64,000 nt of DNA from Rhizobium bangladeshense (GCF_001662075.1 NZ_LYPL01000018.1:1-64000); one strand, 5' to 3'. Numbered from the stretch's first letter, positions 51,031 to 60,064 are shown. Program-made: numbers and translations. The notes: a model not told the origin generated them from the letters alone.

Positions 51031-52533
51031 TCAGTGGTCCTGCGCACCATCGGCGGCCCTTTCGACGAATCCGGCGACGGCGATGATGGCTGTCTCCGTG
51101 TGCGGCAAAGCGGCCAGCTCGCCAAGTGTCACAGGTTTGACGGGAGGGCGCAGTCGATAGTAACCGACCTCGCCGGCCGCAACGCCACGGCATTGTGCCA
51201 GGAGTTCAACCGCGGTCAGACCGCATAGCCGGCCTTGACACGGTCCCATTCCACATCGTGTGAACGCCTTCATTTGGTTGGGGCCCGGCACGCCGAGTGC
51301 CGCAACTTCACGCAACTTACCGGCTGTGATTTCCTCGCAGCGGCAGACGATGGTGCCGTCGTCTGCCGGCACACGAAACGTTTTGGCGGGTCGGAACCGA
51401 TGCTCGATGAAAGTCCTGCCTCTGAGGGCGCGAGCGAGCTTTCGTGCGAGTCGGCTCCGACGCTGTTCGTAGGCGCCCTGCTCAATGCGTTTTAGATCGA
51501 GCGCCGCACTCAGGCCAGCGAGCTCTCCCTGTAGGGCTGAGGCAATCGCCCCGACGATTCCCGCCGCATCCCCGGCGATCGAAACCCCCGGAACCGAGCT
51601 TGCGCCGCAAACGTCGACAGTCGGGCGGGCGGCGGCCGAGCGCTCGTCCCAGACATAATCGCAGCCGGCGGCCAGCGCGAGATTGAGGTTTGGTGCGATC
51701 CCTTGGTGCAGAAGGAGCAGGTCGCCCGGAATGTCCCAGGATCTGTTGCCGCGACGAACCCTTAAAGCGCTGAATTGTCCGGAACCGACTGCCTCGATCG
51801 CAGTCACGCCGCGGATGACACGGGTTCGACGGCGAACGTCGAAGAGGAGGTTCAGGCCCTTGAGTGCATAGGGTGACGTGGCAAAGGTAAACATGTGCGG
51901 CAGGGCTAAGCGCCAGTTCTCGACCGGCGTGGTATCGACGACTGCCACCACGGACACGCCTGCCCGGAGAAGTTGGCTTGCCAGCAAGTACAGCAGCGGC
52001 CCGGTCCCGGCGAGAATGGTTCGCCCGGTCGGCACGAGACCCGACGATTTCATCAGGATCTGCGCCGCCCCCGCCGTCATGACCCCGGGCATGGTCCACC
52101 CCGCGAACGGGAACGGACGCTCGAGCGCGCCGGTCGCGAGGATCACGCGATGGGCTGCGATCGGTCGAGCGATGCCACCGAGCGAGATCCCGACCTCGAG
52201 CGGATGCGCGCCGTCGCCAGTTTCCTCGTCGGCAGGCCCGACGCTCCAGACCGTCGCCCGACGGGCATAGCTCAAGTCTGCCGCCAGAAACCGCTCTATG
52301 AGCATCCGACCGGCAGCGTAGTCCGGCCCCATGCGCGCGAGATCGGCGTTCGAAGCCCGGTCCACCGACCGATAGATCTGGCCGCCGGGGGATTCGTTTT
52401 CGTCGGCCAGCAATACGGTGATGCCCTGGGCCGAGGCTTCAACGGCTGCCGCGAGGCCGGCAGGCCCCGCGCCAACAACGATCAAGTCGTAGGCAGGCGC
52501 GAGATCAGCGGCAGAGTGAATGTTCCGGATCAT
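51031..52533 (-). CDS. FAD/NAD(P)-binding oxidoreductase with BFD-like 2Fe-2S domain (opine/hydroxyproline oxidase alpha-subunit type)
   Basis: The 500-residue protein has an N-terminal pyridine-nucleotide-disulphide-type FAD fold (GAGPAGLAAAVEA near 21) and a C-terminal domain with the cysteine pattern of a bacterioferritin-associated-ferredoxin-like cluster (CRCEEI, then RCGMGPCQGRLC). This pairing is typical of OoxA/NoxA opine oxidase and of the alpha subunit of hydroxyproline dehydrogenase complexes. The ATG at 52533 overlaps the small ferredoxin gene stop by four bases. It is the third gene of the set after the DAO subunit and the ferredoxin. Confidence 0.85.
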   Translation of the reverse strand: MIRNIHSAADLAPAYDLIVVGAGPAGLAAAVEASAQGITVLLADENESPGGQIYRSVDRASNADLARMGPDYAAGRMLIERFLAADLSYARRATVWSVGPADEETGDGAHPLEVGISLGGIARPIAAHRVILATGALERPFPFAGWTMPGVMTAGAAQILMKSSGLVPTGRTILAGTGPLLYLLASQLLRAGVSVVAVVDTTPVENWRLALPHMFTFATSPYALKGLNLLFDVRRRTRVIRGVTAIEAVGSGQFSALRVRRGNRSWDIPGDLLLLHQGIAPNLNLALAAGCDYVWDERSAAARPTVDVCGASSVPGVSIAGDAAGIVGAIASALQGELAGLSAALDLKRIEQGAYEQRRSRLARKLARALRGRTFIEHRFRPAKTFRVPADDGTIVCRCEEITAGKLREVAALGVPGPNQMKAFTRCGMGPCQGRLCGLTAVELLAQCRGVAAGEVGYYRLRPPVKPVTLGELAALPHTETAIIAVAGFVERAADGAQDH

Positions 52534-52832
52534 GCTTCCTGTCCCACCACGCCCGCGCCATCCTGCGTTTCGACCCGCATGCCCTCTGCCACGGTGATCA
52601 GGCAAGCCTGTCGGTTCGCCCGGCCGTCGATCTTGACGAGGCACTCGAAGCACACGCCCATCATGCAATAGGGACCGCGGGCAGCGCCGGAAACCGGAGA
52701 GCGGCGGGTGGTGCAATGTCCGGCAGCCAGTAGCGCAGCGGCGACGCTGTCGCCGCTGCGGGCGGTGGTCGGCGCGCCGTTGAATGTGAAGGAGACCGAA
52801 CTCTCGGTATTGTTAGGCAGTCGTCGGAACAC
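52530..52832 (-). CDS. Small 2Fe-2S ferredoxin-like subunit (OoxC-like)
   Basis: The 100-residue protein has four likely cluster ligands, Cys56, Cys61, Cys64 and Cys77, in YCMMGVCFECLV and RQACL, as in the third subunit of opine oxidases. I chose the GTG at 52832 because GGAGG lies just upstream; the frame stays open upstream to an ATG at 52910, but that lies inside the oxidase gene and has no ribosome site. It overlaps the oxidase stop by 20 bases and the alpha-subunit start by four. The cluster should connect the two flavins. Confidence 0.83.
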   Translation of the reverse strand: MFRRLPNNTESSVSFTFNGAPTTARSGDSVAAALLAAGHCTTRRSPVSGAARGPYCMMGVCFECLVKIDGRANRQACLITVAEGMRVETQDGAGVVGQEA

Positions 52833-53940
52833 GGAACCTCCGGGAATGAAATGCGGAGAGATCTGCGCAGAGACCGCCGGCCGAAATTTGCCTCGGCAGT
52901 ACCAGCGCATGGTTCGCAGCCAGGGTTACGCCGGAATGACAGGCGAATGCAAACGCACCTGGAAACCTCTCAGATTGCTCGTAAATGGGGTAGCCGTCCG
53001 GCGTCACGACGCGGAACGCCGCCCAGGTCCGCACCGCCTTGACATCCCTGAGAAGTGGGAATGTGCGCACAGCGCGCTCGGCCAGGACCGCCGTAATCGG
53101 CCCTCGCGGCCGCTGGTGATCGATCGTCGCTTCCTTGCTCTCGCCGATCAGCACGGAGCCCTCATCTGTCTGTCGCAGGTAGCCGGTGGCATGGCTGAGG
53201 AAGGGCTTCAGCCGCTCGGTGACGATAATTTGGCCGCGGCTGGGCGAGAGGGGAACGTTCAGCCCAACCATCGGCGCGAGGGGGGTGTTGCCGATTCCGG
53301 CAGCAATCACAATCTTGCCGGAAGTCAGCGTCCACCCGTCCCCAGTCAATTCGAACGCGCCGGCCCGATGGTGGATCCCAGTCGTCTTCCGATGCGGCAG
53401 ATAATGAACGCCACGCTGCTGCAGCGCCTTGTGAAAGGCGGCGAACAGCCGCAGCGGGTTTGCGTGTCCATCCAGAGGACTGAAAATCGCGCCTGCCACG
53501 GTCTCCCCGACCAAGGGTAAGCGGCGGCGTGTCTCCGCCTGATCGAGTATCTCATATTCGAGCGGCGGAGTACCGTCCGCATCCATTCCCCGCTGGCTGG
53601 CGAGCTTCGTCATGGATGCGACGCCGCGCTCCAACTCCGTTGGCGTGAGCCGAATTGAGAAACCGCCCGATTGGACAAAACCGGTGTCGATGCCGGTTTC
53701 AGCCTTGAGTTCGGCTGCCAGCCGATGCCAGTTCGCCGTCGAGGTTCGCGACCAACGGGAGTAGGCCGCGTTGCCGAGGCCCTTGCTTGAGCTCCAGACG
53801 AGACCGAAATTTGCCCGGGCGGCCCTGTTTGCCAAGTCGCCTTCATCGACGATTGCGACCCTTTGTCCGCATCTCGACAGGCCCCAGGCTATCGATACGC
53901 CTACCAGCCCGCCGCCGATGACGATGACGTCGTAATCCAT
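52813..53940 (-). CDS. FAD-dependent oxidoreductase (DAO family), opine/D-amino-acid oxidase beta-subunit type
   Basis: The 375-residue flavoprotein begins MDYDVIVIGGGLVGVSIAWGL, a DAO-family FAD fold. The length suits the beta subunit (OoxB/SoxB-like), which binds the amine substrate. It is first of three tightly overlapping genes with the ferredoxin and the alpha subunit. I chose the ATG at 53940 as it begins the conserved fold; an in-frame start nine codons earlier is possible. Octopine, nopaline, N-alkyl amino acids or D-hydroxyproline are candidate substrates. Confidence 0.85.
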   Translation of the reverse strand: MDYDVIVIGGGLVGVSIAWGLSRCGQRVAIVDEGDLANRAARANFGLVWSSSKGLGNAAYSRWSRTSTANWHRLAAELKAETGIDTGFVQSGGFSIRLTPTELERGVASMTKLASQRGMDADGTPPLEYEILDQAETRRRLPLVGETVAGAIFSPLDGHANPLRLFAAFHKALQQRGVHYLPHRKTTGIHHRAGAFELTGDGWTLTSGKIVIAAGIGNTPLAPMVGLNVPLSPSRGQIIVTERLKPFLSHATGYLRQTDEGSVLIGESKEATIDHQRPRGPITAVLAERAVRTFPLLRDVKAVRTWAAFRVVTPDGYPIYEQSERFPGAFAFACHSGVTLAANHALVLPRQISAGGLCADLSAFHSRRFRVPTTA

Positions 53941-53994
53941 TCCGCTAGCTTTCCCTAGGCACCCCACGGGCCTTCTCCGGATTTGGCCTCACGA

Positions 53995-55317
53995 TTAGAT
54001 TGCGCCGACTTTGACCTTCGAACCGTCAAGGAGACGCGACAGGCGGAAGGGGGTGGGGTCGACACAGGGTGTATCATTGGCAACCAGGTCGGCCGCCAGG
54101 CGGCCGATGCCCGGGCCAAGACCGAAGCCATGGCCGGAGCAGCCCGCGGCCAAATAGAGCCCTCTCACACCGTCGGCCGGCGAGATGACCGGCACCGCGT
54201 CCGGCGTGAAATCCACGTAGGCTCCCCAGCTGTCGGCGAGTTCGACACCCGCCAATGCAGGAAACTGCTCGGTGACCCGTTTCAAAATAGCCGCAATCGT
54301 GCGGCGGCTCGGCGGCGGGTCAAGAACGCGCATCCGCTCGAAGGCCGATGGTTTACTCTTGTTCAAGCTTCCGAATGCTTCCGGACCCTGGAGGAAGGAT
54401 TTGCCGATGCCGAACTGCACCGCTTTCAGACGCTTCATGAACATCGGCATGAACCAGCGGGCGTAGCGTATGCCTTGTGGGGTGATGTCGAGCATCGCCC
54501 TGCCGCTGATCGCAAGCGTGTAGCTGCCATCCAACCGGCGGGTCAGCGCGCAGTCCGGTGTATAAATCGCCTCGCCCACATTCGCTGTGGGCCGCGTACG
54601 AAGCGCTGTCTGGCGCACGCTGGCTTGCGGAAACAGGACTCCGTGCTGGCGACAGAACATGGACGTCCAGGCACCGCCGGCGCAAAGAACGGCTTGGGTC
54701 CGGATCAGCCCCTTTTCTGTGATCACCCCGGCTACTGCTCCATTCGCCAGATCAAGACCTCGCGCAGCGCATTCTTGATGGACCGTTGCTCCGAGTTTGC
54801 GAGCGCCCTCAGCGATCGTCGGCGCGGCGATGGCAGGCTCGCCCTTGCCATCGTCAATTGAATGGACTCCGCCGAGCCATCGGCGGCCATTTGCCGGGAT
54901 TGCGGCAGCCGCTTCTGCGGCACCAAGCATCTTCGTATTGACTTGGAACTGACGGGCCGTATCACGCCATGCTTCCCATTCCGCCAGTTGCTGCGGATTG
55001 TCGGTAGCGTAGAGCAAACCGCATCGACGAAAACCGACGTCCGCGCCAATTTTGGATTCAAACTCACTCCAGAGCCGCAGCGCGACGCCCGAGAGCGGCA
55101 ACTCCCGCTCATCCCGGTTCTGCTGGCGGCACCAACCCCAGTTGCGACTCGACTGCTCGCAGCCGACTTGGCCTTTTTCGACCAGGGCGACCGAGAGTCC
55201 CCGCTCCGCTAGAAAGAAGGCCGCCGTTGCGCCAATGATGCCGCCGCCGATGACGACGACATCCGCCTTGGCGGGGAGTTCTGCATCGCTGTGTATTCGT
55301 TTGAGGAGTGGAGACAT
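53995..55317 (-). CDS. FAD-dependent amino-acid/amine oxidoreductase (DAO family), paralogue B
   Basis: The 440-residue protein closely parallels paralogue A: FAD motif VVIGGGIIGATAAFFLAERG, RNWGWCRQQNRDERELP, and GCSGHGFGLGPGIGRLAADL near the C-terminus. It lies upstream of the opine-oxidase-like set on the same strand, 55 bases before the beta subunit start, so it may be first gene of that operon. It probably oxidises a related amino acid to a 2-keto acid or semialdehyde. Confidence 0.86.
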   Translation of the reverse strand: MSPLLKRIHSDAELPAKADVVVIGGGIIGATAAFFLAERGLSVALVEKGQVGCEQSSRNWGWCRQQNRDERELPLSGVALRLWSEFESKIGADVGFRRCGLLYATDNPQQLAEWEAWRDTARQFQVNTKMLGAAEAAAAIPANGRRWLGGVHSIDDGKGEPAIAAPTIAEGARKLGATVHQECAARGLDLANGAVAGVITEKGLIRTQAVLCAGGAWTSMFCRQHGVLFPQASVRQTALRTRPTANVGEAIYTPDCALTRRLDGSYTLAISGRAMLDITPQGIRYARWFMPMFMKRLKAVQFGIGKSFLQGPEAFGSLNKSKPSAFERMRVLDPPPSRRTIAAILKRVTEQFPALAGVELADSWGAYVDFTPDAVPVISPADGVRGLYLAAGCSGHGFGLGPGIGRLAADLVANDTPCVDPTPFRLSRLLDGSKVKVGAI

Positions 55318-55716
55318 GGAGACTGACCTGAATTGATTGGAGCCGATCTATACGGCTCTGTTTGCTGCCCCTGCGGCAGAAGCATCCGAGGCAATGACGA
55401 CTATCGCGGTAGGCTGCCTGGATCAAAGATTGGTGTCACGGCGCGTCCTCGAAGTGAACTCAGGTGAAGCTACCGGAGGAAGGCGAGCAGGATGCATCGA
55501 ATGAAAACGCAGGGACGGCGGAAAGTTCCGTGTTCGGCGACATGACAGTCAAAACTTCGGCCGTCGAGCAGGTAAGTTGTCAAGCATCCTCTGACGACAG
55601 TGGTTTCGGATCGACTTCCGGTCGGAACACGACAGATGCCGGTTTCAGGGCCACACCAACCCGACTGCTGCCGCTCCAATTGATGAGCGCGCTCAACCAA
55701 AATAGAGATCTAAGCC
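55318..55716. other. Divergent intergenic region before the racemase-like gene
   Basis: The 399 bases include a 90-codon frame that I do not accept, since its product is mostly Ser, Thr, Asn and Gln and it has no ribosome site. The region should hold the promoters of oxidase paralogue B and of the racemase-like gene. I saw no clear operator. Confidence 0.5.
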
Positions 55717-56400
55717 ATGCCTACGGAATTTCATGACTCCCCTGCGCTTGCCATGATCCATACGGTTCCCGGGATCATCCCCGCATTTAACGAACTCGTC
55801 GGTCTCCACCTGCCCGGTTGGCGCTCGTTCAACATGTTAGACGAGAGCCTGTTGGGAAACACCATTCGCGAAGGCGCGCTGTCACCTCAGACCATGCGGC
55901 GGCTTGCGGGTCACATTTGGTCGGCGATGGATGCAGGGGCCTCGGCGGTCCTCGTCACCTGTTCCTCGCTCGGTCCTGCGGTGGATGCGGGAACGCCGCT
56001 CTGCCCCGTACCGCTCTTTCGGATAGATGATGGCATGGCGATTGAGGCGATCCGACGCGGGAACCGAATTGGCGTCCTTGCAACCCTGGCTACGACAATG
56101 AATCCTACAACCCAGCTAATTGAACGCCATGCTCAAAGAATAGGGCATAGGGTTTCCGTGACCGGTCGTCTTTGCGATGGCGCCTTTGATAAATTGCGGA
56201 GCGGGGACAGGGCGGCGCATGATGCGATGGTACGTGAAGGCCTCGCTTCGCTTGTGGGAAGCGTCGACGTGGTCGTACTTGCTCAAGCGTCAATGGCGAA
56301 TGCTCTCAATAAAATGAGCGAGGCATCGGTACCGGTCCTTACTAGCCCTGAGCTTGGTGTCCTGCACATGTCCTCCGCACTGAACGCGCTCCCACGTTGA
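55717..56400 (+). CDS. Aspartate/glutamate/hydantoin racemase-family protein lacking the second catalytic Cys
   Basis: The 227-residue protein has the family's first catalytic cysteine in VTCSSLGPA (Cys82). The second site, normally L-x-C, reads VLAQASM, so Gln190 replaces the Cys. Two-base racemisation is therefore unlikely; members with one Cys act as decarboxylases or isomerases (arylmalonate decarboxylase, maleate isomerase). Start is the ATG at 55717, with only a weak purine stretch upstream. It is a single-gene unit divergent from oxidase paralogue B and convergent with the ABC operon. A role in the same amino-acid route is possible. Confidence 0.8.
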   Translation: MPTEFHDSPALAMIHTVPGIIPAFNELVGLHLPGWRSFNMLDESLLGNTIREGALSPQTMRRLAGHIWSAMDAGASAVLVTCSSLGPAVDAGTPLCPVPLFRIDDGMAIEAIRRGNRIGVLATLATTMNPTTQLIERHAQRIGHRVSVTGRLCDGAFDKLRSGDRAAHDAMVREGLASLVGSVDVVVLAQASMANALNKMSEASVPVLTSPELGVLHMSSALNALPR

Positions 56401-56465
56401 AGCAAGTGCGCACAGTTGGGCCAGCGGTTCACCGGTTTATCGCAAAGCAGTGACCAAAGAAGGCC

Positions 56466-56482
56466 CCGCGCAGGCTGCGCGG
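56466..56482. terminator. Hairpin between convergent genes
   Basis: CCGCGC and GCGCGG form a 6-base-pair stem with a 5-base loop between the racemase-like and ATPase stops. There is no T-run; it is only a weak candidate terminator. Confidence 0.3.
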
Positions 56483-56532
56483 CATCGTCTAGACAAACCA
56501 GTCTACCGCGAGCCGCACCATCGGACCTGACC

Positions 56533-58188
56533 TCAGTGCCGGCAATAGGCCCGCACGAGTTCTGGATCCTGCCTGAGCCCATCGAGCCACGCCGGATCGA
56601 GCGTCGGTACGGACGAGAACAGCAGTTGCGAATAGGGATGTTGCGGCGCTTTCACTTTCGAGGGGGTGATTTCCTCGACTTTCCGGCCGCCGTACATCAC
56701 GACGATCTCGTCGCAGATCGCCTCCACCACCGAGAGGTCGTGGCTAATGAAGATGTAGGAGAGGCCGAGTTCGCGCTGCAATTCCTTGAGCAGGTCAATG
56801 ACGGCGGCAGCGACAACGGTGTCGAGGGCCGAGGTGATCTCGTCGCAAAGGATCAGCTTCGGATCGGCGGCGAGCGCCCGGGCGAAGTTGACGCGCTGCT
56901 TCTGTCCACCCGAGAGTTCTCCCGGCCTGCGGTGGCGCAGGTTGCGGGGCAGGCGCACCATGTCGAGCAGTTGATCGATCCTGATGTTTTGCGCCTGTCG
57001 ACCCATGCCGTGGTAGAACACCAGCGGCCTGGCGAGGATATCCTCGACGGATTTCGCCGGATTGAGGGCGGTATCGGCATATTGGAAGACGATCTGCATC
57101 TCGCGCAGCTGATCGCGTGAACGCTCGCGCGCATTGCGGCGCAGCTCCGTGCCGTCGAAGACGATCTTGCCGGTTGCGGCCGGCAGGATGCCGGCGATTG
57201 TGCGCGCGAGAGTCGACTTGCCACAACCGGATTCGCCGATGATGCCGAGGTTGCGTCCTCTTTCGACCGTCAGGCTCACATGCTCGACCGCGCGAACGAG
57301 AGGCAGGCCGTCAGCTTGGCGCTGCCCGTAACCGGCAACGACGTCTTCGATCTTCAAGAGCGGCGCCGTCGCGTTCTCGGCAAGGCTTGTTGGGCCGCGC
57401 GGTTTCGGTTCGAAGGCTGCAAGCAGTTGCCGGGTATAGGGATGCTTCGCATCGTTGAGGATTTCTTCGGTGGTGCCGATTTCCTGGGCCTGCCCCCCTT
57501 TCAATACCACGATGCGGTCGGCGATCTGTGCGACGACAGCAAGGTCGTGCGAGACATAGACGCCTGATATGCCGCCCTTCTTCATGACCGATTTGAAGGC
57601 GCGCAGCACTTCGATCTGGGTCGTCACGTCGAGCGCAGTCGTCGGCTCGTCGAAGATGACAAGGGTCGGGTTGCCGATCAGCGCCATGGCGGCAGCCAGA
57701 CGCTGCAGCTGACCGCCGGAAACCTGGTGCGGATAACGGCTGCCGATCGTTTCCGGTTCGGGCAGGGACAGCGCCCGGAAGAGTTCGACCGCCTTGGCAC
57801 GCGCATCTTCCGGCGACATCAGCTGATGTATACGCGTGACCTCGATCACCTGATCCATGATCGATGTGGCCGGATTGAAGGCGGCGGCGGCCGATTGCGG
57901 CACGTAAGCGACCTCCGTGCCACGTAGTTCGGCGCGCTGTTTTTCGCTTAGCCTAACCACGTCCTTGCCGCCGACCAAAACACTGCCGCCGGAGATGCGA
58001 CAGCCCGGGCGGGTATGGCCCATAAGGGTCAGGGCGATCGTGGTCTTGCCGGAGCCGCTCTCGCCGATCAGCGCGACGATTTCGCCCTCGGCAATGTCGA
58101 GGCTGACGCCTTTGATGATCTCGACGCGCCGGCCGGAATCGGTGGTTGCTTCGACCCGGAGGTCACGAATGTCGACGAGATTGGCCAT
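56533..58188 (-). CDS. Dipeptide/opine-type ABC transporter, fused double ATP-binding protein
   Basis: The 551-residue protein is two OppD/OppF-type ATPases in one chain. The first has Walker A GESGSGKTT near 39 and VSGGQLQR. The second has GESGCGKST near 318 and LSGGQKQR, and both have Walker B ending in DE. Fused DppD-DppF proteins are common in rhizobia for peptides, nickel or opines. It overlaps the DppC-type permease stop by one base (TAATG) and is last in the operon. Confidence 0.9.
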   Translation of the reverse strand: MANLVDIRDLRVEATTDSGRRVEIIKGVSLDIAEGEIVALIGESGSGKTTIALTLMGHTRPGCRISGGSVLVGGKDVVRLSEKQRAELRGTEVAYVPQSAAAAFNPATSIMDQVIEVTRIHQLMSPEDARAKAVELFRALSLPEPETIGSRYPHQVSGGQLQRLAAAMALIGNPTLVIFDEPTTALDVTTQIEVLRAFKSVMKKGGISGVYVSHDLAVVAQIADRIVVLKGGQAQEIGTTEEILNDAKHPYTRQLLAAFEPKPRGPTSLAENATAPLLKIEDVVAGYGQRQADGLPLVRAVEHVSLTVERGRNLGIIGESGCGKSTLARTIAGILPAATGKIVFDGTELRRNARERSRDQLREMQIVFQYADTALNPAKSVEDILARPLVFYHGMGRQAQNIRIDQLLDMVRLPRNLRHRRPGELSGGQKQRVNFARALAADPKLILCDEITSALDTVVAAAVIDLLKELQRELGLSYIFISHDLSVVEAICDEIVVMYGGRKVEEITPSKVKAPQHPYSQLLFSSVPTLDPAWLDGLRQDPELVRAYCRH

Positions 58189-59042
58189 TACTCACTCCGA
58201 TCGCGGATTTTCTGCGGCAGGTTGTCGATCAGCAAATTGACACTGATTGTCAGGCTGGCAATGGCGAGCGACGGAAACATGACCGCCGGCGCACCAAACG
58301 GAAGACCGCCGATATTCTCACGCACGAGTGCCCCCCAATCGGCATAGGGTGGCTGGACGCCGAGGCCGAGGAAGGAAAGGCCGGAGAGCAGGAGAACGAT
58401 GAAGACGAAGCGGAGCCCAAAATCGGCAAGTACGGGACCCACGATATTGGGCAGGATTTCGGATCTGATCAGGTAAAGGGTGCTTTCACCGCGTGTGCGG
58501 GCGACGGTGATGAAGTCCATGGAATTGACGTTGACGGCGAGCGCCCGAGCGAAACGATAGGAGCCCGGGATATAAATCACCGAAAGGGTCAGGATCAGAA
58601 CCGGGATCGACGATCCGACGGCTGCAACCACGACCAGGCCAAAGAGCTTGGACGGAATGGAATTCATGGCATCGAGGAATCGGGACAGCAGCGTATCGAG
58701 CCAGCCACCGGCGACGGCCGCGATCATGCCGAGCACGACGCCGCTGAAGCAGGCGATCGTCACTGCTGCGAGCGAGATGCCGACCGTGTAGCGCGCGCCC
58801 ATCAGGATGCGCGAGAAGACATCGCGGCCGAGATAATCCGATCCCATCCAGAACTGCTGGGATATCGGCCCGAAATAGTCGTAATCGACGATTTCGCCCA
58901 CCGGGTAGGGGATGAGCAAGTGCGCGAAGATCGCGATAAAAGCCCAGAAGAGGATGGCGGCGAGCCCCACGAGCCCGACGAGGTTGAAGCGGTAGCCGAG
59001 CCGGCGCGTCATGGCGGGCTGTTGTTCGATATGGGATGTCAT
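58188..59042 (-). CDS. Dipeptide/opine-type ABC transporter permease (DppC type)
   Basis: The 284-residue inner-membrane protein has an N-terminal cytoplasmic tail, a first helix, a periplasmic loop (FGPISQQFWMGSDYLGRDVFSRIL, typical of DppC) and five further helices. The EAA-type loop ARTRGESTLYLIRSEILPN lies in the second half. It overlaps the DppB-type permease by four bases. Length and arrangement are normal. Confidence 0.92.
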   Translation of the reverse strand: MTSHIEQQPAMTRRLGYRFNLVGLVGLAAILFWAFIAIFAHLLIPYPVGEIVDYDYFGPISQQFWMGSDYLGRDVFSRILMGARYTVGISLAAVTIACFSGVVLGMIAAVAGGWLDTLLSRFLDAMNSIPSKLFGLVVVAAVGSSIPVLILTLSVIYIPGSYRFARALAVNVNSMDFITVARTRGESTLYLIRSEILPNIVGPVLADFGLRFVFIVLLLSGLSFLGLGVQPPYADWGALVRENIGGLPFGAPAVMFPSLAIASLTISVNLLIDNLPQKIRDRSE

Positions 59043-59989
59043 CGCAACCTCGGATTTGAAAGAATGGCAATGATATCGGCAAGCGTGATGAGGATGAGGT
59101 AGCCGACACAGAAGATCATAGCGCAGGTCTGAATGAGCGGCAGGTCGCGCGTGGCCACCGCATCCACCATCAGTTTGGCAATGCCCGGATAGTTGAAGAT
59201 GGTCTCGACGATGATGACCCCGCCCAGCAGATAGGATAGCGAAAGCGCGATCGCGTTGACGATCGGACCAAGGGCGTTCGGCAATGCATGCTTCAGAACA
59301 ATGCGACTGCGGGAGGCGCCTTTCAGCAACGCCATTTCGGCATAGGGCGTGTTCAGAGTTTCAACCACGGCAGCCCGCGTCATCCGGATCATCTGCGCCG
59401 ATACGCCGAAGGTCAGTGTGATCACCGGCATCGCATAGACCCGCAGTAGATCGGTGAAGGATTTCGCTTCATTCGTAAAGGAAATTGCCGGGAGCCACTG
59501 CAGATAGACCGCAAAGAACAGGACGGCCGATGTTGCGATCATGAATTCGGGCACGGAGATCACGCCAATCGTAAGCACCGTGACCGCCCGGTCATAGAGC
59601 GAGCCCCGCATCATGGCGGCCGTGATGCCGAGCGTCAGCGCGATCGGAACCGCGAACATGGCGGTTATGCCGGCGAGTTTCATAGAGTTTACGAAACGCC
59701 CTCCGATCAAGTCGGCGATCGGCATGTCGTTGGCGTAAGACGTGCCGAGGTCGCCGGACAGCAGCCCTGTCATCCAGTAGACGAAACGCAGGAATGCCGG
59801 CTCGTCGAGATGCATGGCCTTGCGTAGCCCCTCAACCGCCTCCGGGGTCGCGGCCTGCCCGAGCAGGATCGACGCCGTGTCACCGGGAAGCATCGTCGTT
59901 GCGAAGAACACCGCGAAGGAGACGATCAGCAGCGTGACAGCGGAGATGAACAGTCGACTGGCAATAAGAGACAGGACCGGATTCTTCAT
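59039..59989 (-). CDS. Dipeptide/opine-type ABC transporter permease (DppB type)
   Basis: The 316-residue inner-membrane protein has the DppB layout: an N-terminal helix, a long periplasmic loop (MLPGDTASILLGQAATPEAVEGL and GDLGTSYANDMPI) and five more helices. The ATPase-contact loop is KGASRSRIVLKHALPN. It begins 86 bases after the binding-protein gene, behind a stem-loop. It forms the pore with the DppC subunit. Confidence 0.92.
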   Translation of the reverse strand: MKNPVLSLIASRLFISAVTLLIVSFAVFFATTMLPGDTASILLGQAATPEAVEGLRKAMHLDEPAFLRFVYWMTGLLSGDLGTSYANDMPIADLIGGRFVNSMKLAGITAMFAVPIALTLGITAAMMRGSLYDRAVTVLTIGVISVPEFMIATSAVLFFAVYLQWLPAISFTNEAKSFTDLLRVYAMPVITLTFGVSAQMIRMTRAAVVETLNTPYAEMALLKGASRSRIVLKHALPNALGPIVNAIALSLSYLLGGVIIVETIFNYPGIAKLMVDAVATRDLPLIQTCAMIFCVGYLILITLADIIAILSNPRLR

Positions 59990-60045
59990 ATGCAGGCCTC
60001 CCGTCGGCCGTTGGCTGACAGTATATTACGAAACAGGGGGACGAG

Positions 60046-60064
60046 CGGGGGCTTATCGCCCCCG
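60046..60064 (-). promoter_or_regulatory. Stem-loop after the binding-protein gene
   Basis: CGGGGGC and GCCCCCG form a perfect 7-base-pair stem with a 5-base loop, 11 bases after the binding-protein stop codon on the minus strand. It probably attenuates read-through or protects the binding-protein message. Confidence 0.6.

Noticed and set aside
50846..51160. Plus-strand frame after the small cupin gene
   Set aside because: Most of it lies antisense to the end of the opine-oxidase-like alpha subunit, and the product is low in complexity.
52833..52910. Upstream extension of the small ferredoxin gene to an ATG
   Set aside because: It lies inside the oxidase gene without a ribosome site, while a GTG with GGAGG directly upstream starts at the conserved domain.
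55464..55736. 90-codon frame before the racemase-like gene
   Set aside because: Composition is dominated by Ser, Thr, Asn and Gln, there is no ribosome site and it overlaps the start of the real gene.
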